Under the pieces are notes generated by a model, which did not search any database, was not told the origin of the DNA, and was given only the letters and a program-made list of their open reading frames with translations. Below are positions 59,857 through 64,000 of a DNA stretch of 64,000 nt, piece by piece (the stretch's first letter is position 1; each line of letters opens with the position of its first letter). The translations under genes and the position numbers were made by a program. Source of the DNA: CALLMM01 sp964429855 (GTDB lineage: Bacteria > Armatimonadota > Chthonomonadetes > Chthonomonadales > CAJBBX01); the NCBI GenBank assembly GCA_964429855.1, contig CAYSDM010000004.1, forward strand, positions 49,595 to 113,594, read 5' to 3'.

Positions 59857-59916
59857 GGACTCATGAAGTCAGCAGGTTTATAATCTACGCTGCAGGGCGT
59901 ATAATGGACTCATGAA
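59857..59916. repeat. 11-bp direct repeat at the selB start, with GCCTGC hairpin upstream
   Basis: GGACTCATGAA occurs at 59857-59867 and at 59906-59916, the second spanning the selB start codon. The first copy opens a six-codon frame (MKSAGL) ending TAA. A perfect GCCTGC-ATCC-GCAGGC hairpin lies at 59841-59856. These elements suggest a control region or a local duplication. Confidence 0.6.
59877..59905 (+). promoter_or_regulatory. Promoter implying a leaderless selB mRNA
   Basis: TTTATA (59877-59882), a 17-nt spacer and a perfect TATAAT (59900-59905) are followed by six bases (GGACTC) and the selB ATG at 59912. There is no ribosome site. The geometry equals that of the PBP1A promoter. Confidence 0.5.
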
Positions 59917-61807
59917 ACACGTCATTATCGGAACCGCCGGACATGTAGACCACGGCAAAACGACCCTCATCAAGACGCTGACCGGCATTGATACCGACCG
60001 GCTGCGGGAGGAGCAGGAGCGGGGCATGACCATTGATCTGGGCTTCGCCTCGCTGACGCTGCCGGATGGGACCGTCGCCGGGATTGTAGATGTTCCGGGA
60101 CATGAGCGTTTTCTGAAGAATATGCTGGCGGGCGCGGCGGGGCTGGATGTGGCGCTGCTGGTGATTGCCGCCGATGAGAGCGTGATGCCGCAGACGGTGG
60201 AGCATATGGACATTTTGCGCCTGCTGGATGTGCGGCACGGCGTGGTTGCGCTCACCAAATCCGATTTGGTGGATGCGGAGTGGCTGGAGGTGGTGATCGA
60301 GGATGTTCGGGAGCGGTTAAAAGAGACGTTTCTGGCGAATGCGCCCCTTGTTCCAGTAGATTCTCTGAGCGGAAAGGGGATACCGGAACTGAAGAAGGCG
60401 CTGCTGGCGGCGGTTTCCCGCGCCGAGCCGAAGAATGCCGATGTTCCCTTTCGCCTGCCGGTGGATCGGGTCTTCACGCGCTCCGGCTTCGGGACGGTCG
60501 TTACCGGGTCGCTGGTGGCGGGGACCATGCGAGTCGGCGATGCGGTCGAGATACTGCCGCAGCAGATACAGAGCCGGATACGCGGCTTGCAGAGTCACGG
60601 CAAGAGGCAGGAGACGGTGGAAGCCGGGACGCGGGTGGCGGTGAATCTGGCGGGCGTGGAGACGGAGGCGCTGGAGCGGGGAACGCTCCTGTCTCCGCCG
60701 GGAATCCTGGAACCGACGCAGCTTTTTGACGCCGTGCTTCGCCTGCTGCCTGTCGCCCCGAAAACGCTGGTCAACCGTTCCCGCGTGCGCGTCTATCTGG
60801 GAACCGCCGAAATTCTGGGACGTGTGATGGTGCTGGGCGGAGAGGCGATTGAACCGGGCCGGCAGGGCTATATCCAGTTTCGCGCCGAGGAGCCATTCGC
60901 GTGCGCGCGGGGGGATCGGTTTGTCGTTCGCACCTACTCTCCGATGCTGACCATCGGCGGGGGCGTGGTGCTGGACCCGGTATCGAAACGCCACCGCCGA
61001 AACGATCCGGGAGTGCTCTCCTCACTGCAGGCAAGAGAGCGCGGCACGCCCGATGATCTGATGGCGACCTGGCTTCAGGGGCTTCCTTCTGGAGGCGCGC
61101 GGCGCGACGCGGCGCGGCTGACCGGCTTAAGCGAACCCGATGCCGTCGCCGCCATCGCGAGGCTGCTTGAAAGCGGGGAGATCATCGCGCTGGAAGGGGA
61201 TCGCCTGATTCATCGCGCCCCGCTCGCAACCATCTCTGACCGCGCGCTGCACGCGCTTTCCGAATATCATGCCGCCTTCCCGCTGCGTCCCGGAATGCCG
61301 AAGGAGGAGCTTCGCGGAGGGCTGGGGCGCAATGTGGATGGACGCGCCTTCAATGCGCTGCTCAATCGCTGGCAGGAGGAGGGGCTGGTTGTGGCGGACG
61401 CGGCATCCGTGCGGCGCGCCGACTTCACGGTGCAGTTGAATGCGCGCCAGCAGGCGCTTCTGGATCGGATCGCGGCGGTCTACCGGGAGACGGGTTATAA
61501 CACCCCGACAGTGGAGGAGATTTCTGCGACGGTGGGCGCGCCGCCGGATGCGGTGAACGCCATGATCCGGGTCGGACTGGATCGGGGGATGCTGGCGAAG
61601 ATCACGGAGGGGATGTTCTATCACGCCGACACCATCGCCGCGGCGCAGCAGGTGATACGCGCGTGTATTCAGGAGAACGGGAGCATCACGGTCAGTCAGT
61701 TTCGCGACATGACCGGAACCAGCCGCAAATATGCCGTTCCGGTAATGGAGTATTTCGACTCGATCCGATTTACCCGCCGGGTGGGAGATGCCCGCACGCT
61801 GGTTTGA
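59912..61807 (+). CDS. selB: Selenocysteine-specific elongation factor SelB
   Basis: The 631-residue product has the SelB G domain: GHVDHGKT (10-17), DTDRLREEQERGMTIDLGFA (28-46), DVPGHE (60-65) and TKSDL (115-119). Beta-barrel domains II and III follow. C-terminal winged-helix repeats (about 400-631; VQLNARQQALLDRIAAVYRETGY, NGSITVSQFRDMTGTSRKYAVPVMEYFD) bind the SECIS hairpin. It delivers selenocysteinyl-tRNA to UGA codons. SelA, SelD and tRNA-Sec are not in the window. Its start has no ribosome site and lies six bases after a TATAAT. It converges with the CHAT protein gene, 14 bp apart. Confidence 0.95.
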   Translation: MKHVIIGTAGHVDHGKTTLIKTLTGIDTDRLREEQERGMTIDLGFASLTLPDGTVAGIVDVPGHERFLKNMLAGAAGLDVALLVIAADESVMPQTVEHMDILRLLDVRHGVVALTKSDLVDAEWLEVVIEDVRERLKETFLANAPLVPVDSLSGKGIPELKKALLAAVSRAEPKNADVPFRLPVDRVFTRSGFGTVVTGSLVAGTMRVGDAVEILPQQIQSRIRGLQSHGKRQETVEAGTRVAVNLAGVETEALERGTLLSPPGILEPTQLFDAVLRLLPVAPKTLVNRSRVRVYLGTAEILGRVMVLGGEAIEPGRQGYIQFRAEEPFACARGDRFVVRTYSPMLTIGGGVVLDPVSKRHRRNDPGVLSSLQARERGTPDDLMATWLQGLPSGGARRDAARLTGLSEPDAVAAIARLLESGEIIALEGDRLIHRAPLATISDRALHALSEYHAAFPLRPGMPKEELRGGLGRNVDGRAFNALLNRWQEEGLVVADAASVRRADFTVQLNARQQALLDRIAAVYRETGYNTPTVEEISATVGAPPDAVNAMIRVGLDRGMLAKITEGMFYHADTIAAAQQVIRACIQENGSITVSQFRDMTGTSRKYAVPVMEYFDSIRFTRRVGDARTLV

Positions 61808-61821
61808 GGGAGAACTGCGGG

Positions 61822-64000
61822 CTATCGCCAATCCCCGATCAGAAAATAGGGCGCCCAGTGGTAGGGATGCGGATGAGTTCGTCGGACGGAGAGCATCGCC
61901 TGGCGAAGCGCCTCTGACCGTGAGACGGCCGCCCCGTCTTTTCTCATACCCGCTTTCAACTGCTGATGCAGCGCGACCATTAACTGCGCTGCGCTGTCGT
62001 CCTGAATCTGCCACTGCGTTACAATCACACTGGGCGCGCCTGCCGCGAACAGCGCCCACGCCATCCCGACCACGCCCTCGCCGCGAAACTCTCCGCCGAT
62101 GGCGCTTTCACAGGCGGAGAGCGTAACCAACTCCGCATTCAGCTTCAGTGGGCGAATATCCGCCGCATAGAGCAGACGACTCTCCTCCTCCGTTCCGTAA
62201 AACTGCAGCGCAGAGTAGAGAGGAACGCTCTCATTGGGGATCCCATGCGTGGAGAACAGAACATAGCGCGCTTTCTCCATCTCGGCGATGGCTTTTTCAC
62301 GTGTCGCCTGCCTGCCGGTATACAGACGCGCCCCGACGCCGAAGAGCCTGGCAACACGCTCCAGTTCGCGCCGCGCTTCGGGAATATCCTCCTCGACGCC
62401 TCCCATTGCCAGCAGCGCATACCGATTCGATCCGGAAGGCGCGCGCCAGTGCTTTCGCCGCTGATCTCCTGTTTCGTAAAGCAACAGAAGCGTTTCAATG
62501 GAAGGCGCATAACTGATCCGGAACCTCTCAATCGTCCAGCGTCCCTGCGCATCTATCAGGGCATGGAAAGGGAGACGCTGCAAAATGCCGTCTGCGGCGA
62601 TAAGCAACGCGCGCTTTCCGTCAATCTGCTCCTGAGCCGGTTCGAGAAGCGTTCGGTAGAGGGATCTTGCTTCCTCCTGATAGTTTGACTCCTGCCGCTG
62701 GCAGCGCTGCCAGTAGGCGTTAATCTGTCGTTCCAGTTGTGTCTGCGTGATTGGAATCGTATACACCAAAAGTTGTGCGGGAGCGGATGGATGCCTGCCT
62801 GCCGTCAGCGCATAGAGCAGCGTCTTCTCCTCGCCCACGAAGTAGGATAGCAGACAGAGATCAGGAGAGGATTTCAAGAGACGCTGGTCTATCTTCTCCA
62901 GACTCGCCGGGCGATCGTTCTCCGGTCTTCCGTGCCGGATTAGATCCATCAATGAGCGTACTTTCGAGAGATCGGAGGCGGTAAAGGAATCGAACAGACG
63001 TTTCGGCTGTGAGACGGAAAGCATTCGCAGGCTCTCCGCCAGTCCCCAGTAGGGAGAAAAGAAGCGGGGGAACAGTGAGGCGCGAAGCAGAGGATCCATG
63101 GTTCCTGTTCGCAAACTCTCGGCGTGTTCTACAGCGCGAGAGAATGCGCGCGCTGCCTCTCCCCACCGCTTCCCGCGCATATGTAACTGCCCCTGATAGG
63201 TGTAGGCGCGCGCCGCCTGATCCTCTCCGATCCCGGCTTCCCATGCCAGAAGCAGGCGCAATTTCTCCTCCGCCTCTCGCTCTCTCTCCGCCATCAGGCA
63301 GATATAGACCTGCACCAGAAGGTCACGCGCCTGTTCGCGTTGGGAGCGTGATCCGGCATTCAATCGTTCACAGTCTCGCATGGTCTCCAGCGCCCTGTCA
63401 AACGATTTTTCGGCGGTATAGACCAAAGCCAGATTATGCAGCGCGGCGATCTCGTCTTCTAAAGAACCGACGGACTGAAAGACATCTCGCGCCTTCTGGA
63501 GAGCCTCTATGCTCTCTTTGAACTCCCTTTGCTCTGCGTAGGCGACCCCCATAGCCAGATAGATCCGTCCCTGTCCGACCGGATCCGGCGCCTCCTTGAT
63601 ATGCTCCAGGTTTTCCCGGTAAATCTTCAACGCGATGCCCGGCTGTCCCATCAGGCGATAGAGAATGCCCTGATTCGTCAGGATTCGTGAGCGGGAAAGC
63701 GAATCGCCCATCGCTCTGGCTAGTTCCAGCGCAAGCTGCAACTGCTTCACGGCAGAATCGTATCTTCCCATACTCATCAACGCGGAGGCCGCCTCATTCA
63801 TCGCCAGCATCTCGCCGCGTCGGTCATTGGCTTTTTTATACAGTTCAATGGCGCGTCTGAACTCTTCCCATGCCGACGCCGGAAGCGAATCGTGTATCGC
63901 CTGCTGTCCCTGCGTAAAGTGACAGAGCGCCAGCCAGAGAGGGTGTTTTGCGAACATCGCCATCTCCATAGAGATCGTCAGGAGACGTTTCGCCTCTGCG
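61822..64000 (-). CDS. TPR-CHAT protein, truncated at the window edge (N-terminus missing)
   Basis: The frame is open past the first ATG at 63969, reading AEAKRLLTIS into the window edge, so the true start is outside. About 725 residues are visible: TPR-like helical repeats (about 1-330, for example MGRYDSAVKQLQLALELARAMGD, QGRIYLAMGVAYAEQREFKESIEALQKA). A C-terminal CHAT caspase-like domain follows, with His in YVLFSTHGIPNESV, Cys in LVTLSACESAIGGEFRGEG and MAWALFAAGAPSVIVTQWQI. CHAT proteins are proteases; many act in signalling or defence-like cascades. No partner gene is in view. Confidence 0.9.
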   Translation of the reverse strand, partial: AEAKRLLTISMEMAMFAKHPLWLALCHFTQGQQAIHDSLPASAWEEFRRAIELYKKANDRRGEMLAMNEAASALMSMGRYDSAVKQLQLALELARAMGDSLSRSRILTNQGILYRLMGQPGIALKIYRENLEHIKEAPDPVGQGRIYLAMGVAYAEQREFKESIEALQKARDVFQSVGSLEDEIAALHNLALVYTAEKSFDRALETMRDCERLNAGSRSQREQARDLLVQVYICLMAEREREAEEKLRLLLAWEAGIGEDQAARAYTYQGQLHMRGKRWGEAARAFSRAVEHAESLRTGTMDPLLRASLFPRFFSPYWGLAESLRMLSVSQPKRLFDSFTASDLSKVRSLMDLIRHGRPENDRPASLEKIDQRLLKSSPDLCLLSYFVGEEKTLLYALTAGRHPSAPAQLLVYTIPITQTQLERQINAYWQRCQRQESNYQEEARSLYRTLLEPAQEQIDGKRALLIAADGILQRLPFHALIDAQGRWTIERFRISYAPSIETLLLLYETGDQRRKHWRAPSGSNRYALLAMGGVEEDIPEARRELERVARLFGVGARLYTGRQATREKAIAEMEKARYVLFSTHGIPNESVPLYSALQFYGTEEESRLLYAADIRPLKLNAELVTLSACESAIGGEFRGEGVVGMAWALFAAGAPSVIVTQWQIQDDSAAQLMVALHQQLKAGMRKDGAAVSRSEALRQAMLSVRRTHPHPYHWAPYFLIGDWR

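Noticed and set aside
1..64000. tRNA, rRNA, CRISPR arrays and insertion sequences
   Set aside because: No cloverleaf with GGTTCRANYCC-type arm, no repeat-spacer pattern and no transposase were recognised by eye; a covariance scan would be needed to be certain.

Overview
The window is about 60% GC, densely coded and bacterial. It carries a mixture of envelope, cell-wall and housekeeping genes with many large secreted carbohydrate-active proteins. The combination of YabN-type methylase/MazG fusion, DciA, penicillin-binding proteins (PBPs), a PEP-CTERM protein, NPCBM and GxGYxYP proteins, and many PhyH, URO-D-like and TIM-barrel isomerase-like genes suggests an Armatimonadota-like organism. That placement is inference from gene content; no rRNA is present to test it. 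I found no tRNA, rRNA, insertion sequence, CRISPR array or prophage.

Layout. 1-2.3 kb: an edge-truncated gene on the minus strand, a serine hydrolase and a small hypothetical gene. 2.3-8.0 kb: a minus-strand operon of an ASCH-domain protein and two very large secreted proteins. 8.4-10.0 kb: a G5-3D cell-wall protein and ksgA. 10.1-15.2 kb: minus-strand dciA-like gene, PBP1A and PBP2. 15.2-25.9 kb: a divergent PhyH gene, then a GH51 arabinofuranosidase followed by seven tightly packed genes (aldo/keto reductase, epimerase, saccharopine-dehydrogenase-like, RraA-like, PhyH, GH130-like, SGNH). This looks like one catabolic unit. 25.9-30.7 kb: rhamnulokinase, dxs and threonine synthase on the minus strand. 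30.9-40.3 kb: a sugar isomerase-like protein, a cupin, a URO-D-like protein and two giant glycosidase-like proteins. 40.4-46.9 kb: a zinc-ribbon membrane protein, a GxGYxYP protein and a Cache/CZB chemoreceptor gene broken by one in-frame TGA. 47-50.7 kb: a PPC-domain secreted protein, an FmdB zinc ribbon and two CD225-like proteins. 50.7-54.3 kb: a minus-strand unit of a small hypothetical, a SwrB-like membrane protein, a SurA-like foldase and MazG. 54.5-56.9 kb: ECF sigma factor, zinc anti-sigma and an RseB-like protein. 57-64 kb: a secreted hypothetical, a PEP-CTERM protein with a near-perfect sigma-54 promoter, selB, and an edge-truncated TPR-CHAT protein.

How it works together. The dominant theme is polysaccharide breakdown (GH51, GH130-like, SGNH esterase, rhamnulokinase, GH42-like, NPCBM and six-hairpin proteins) coupled to uncharacterised oxidoreductase/isomerase sets. 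A second theme is envelope building and surveillance (PBPs, G5-3D, SurA-like, ECF/anti-sigma/RseB-like). The most noteworthy signals are the in-frame TGA in the chemoreceptor at a site that is Trp in the family as I recall it; the sigma-54 promoter of the PEP-CTERM gene; promoters placed so that PBP1A and selB would be leaderless; an attenuator-like hairpin in the leader of the 54.2 kb operon; and the seven-gene unassigned catabolic operon.
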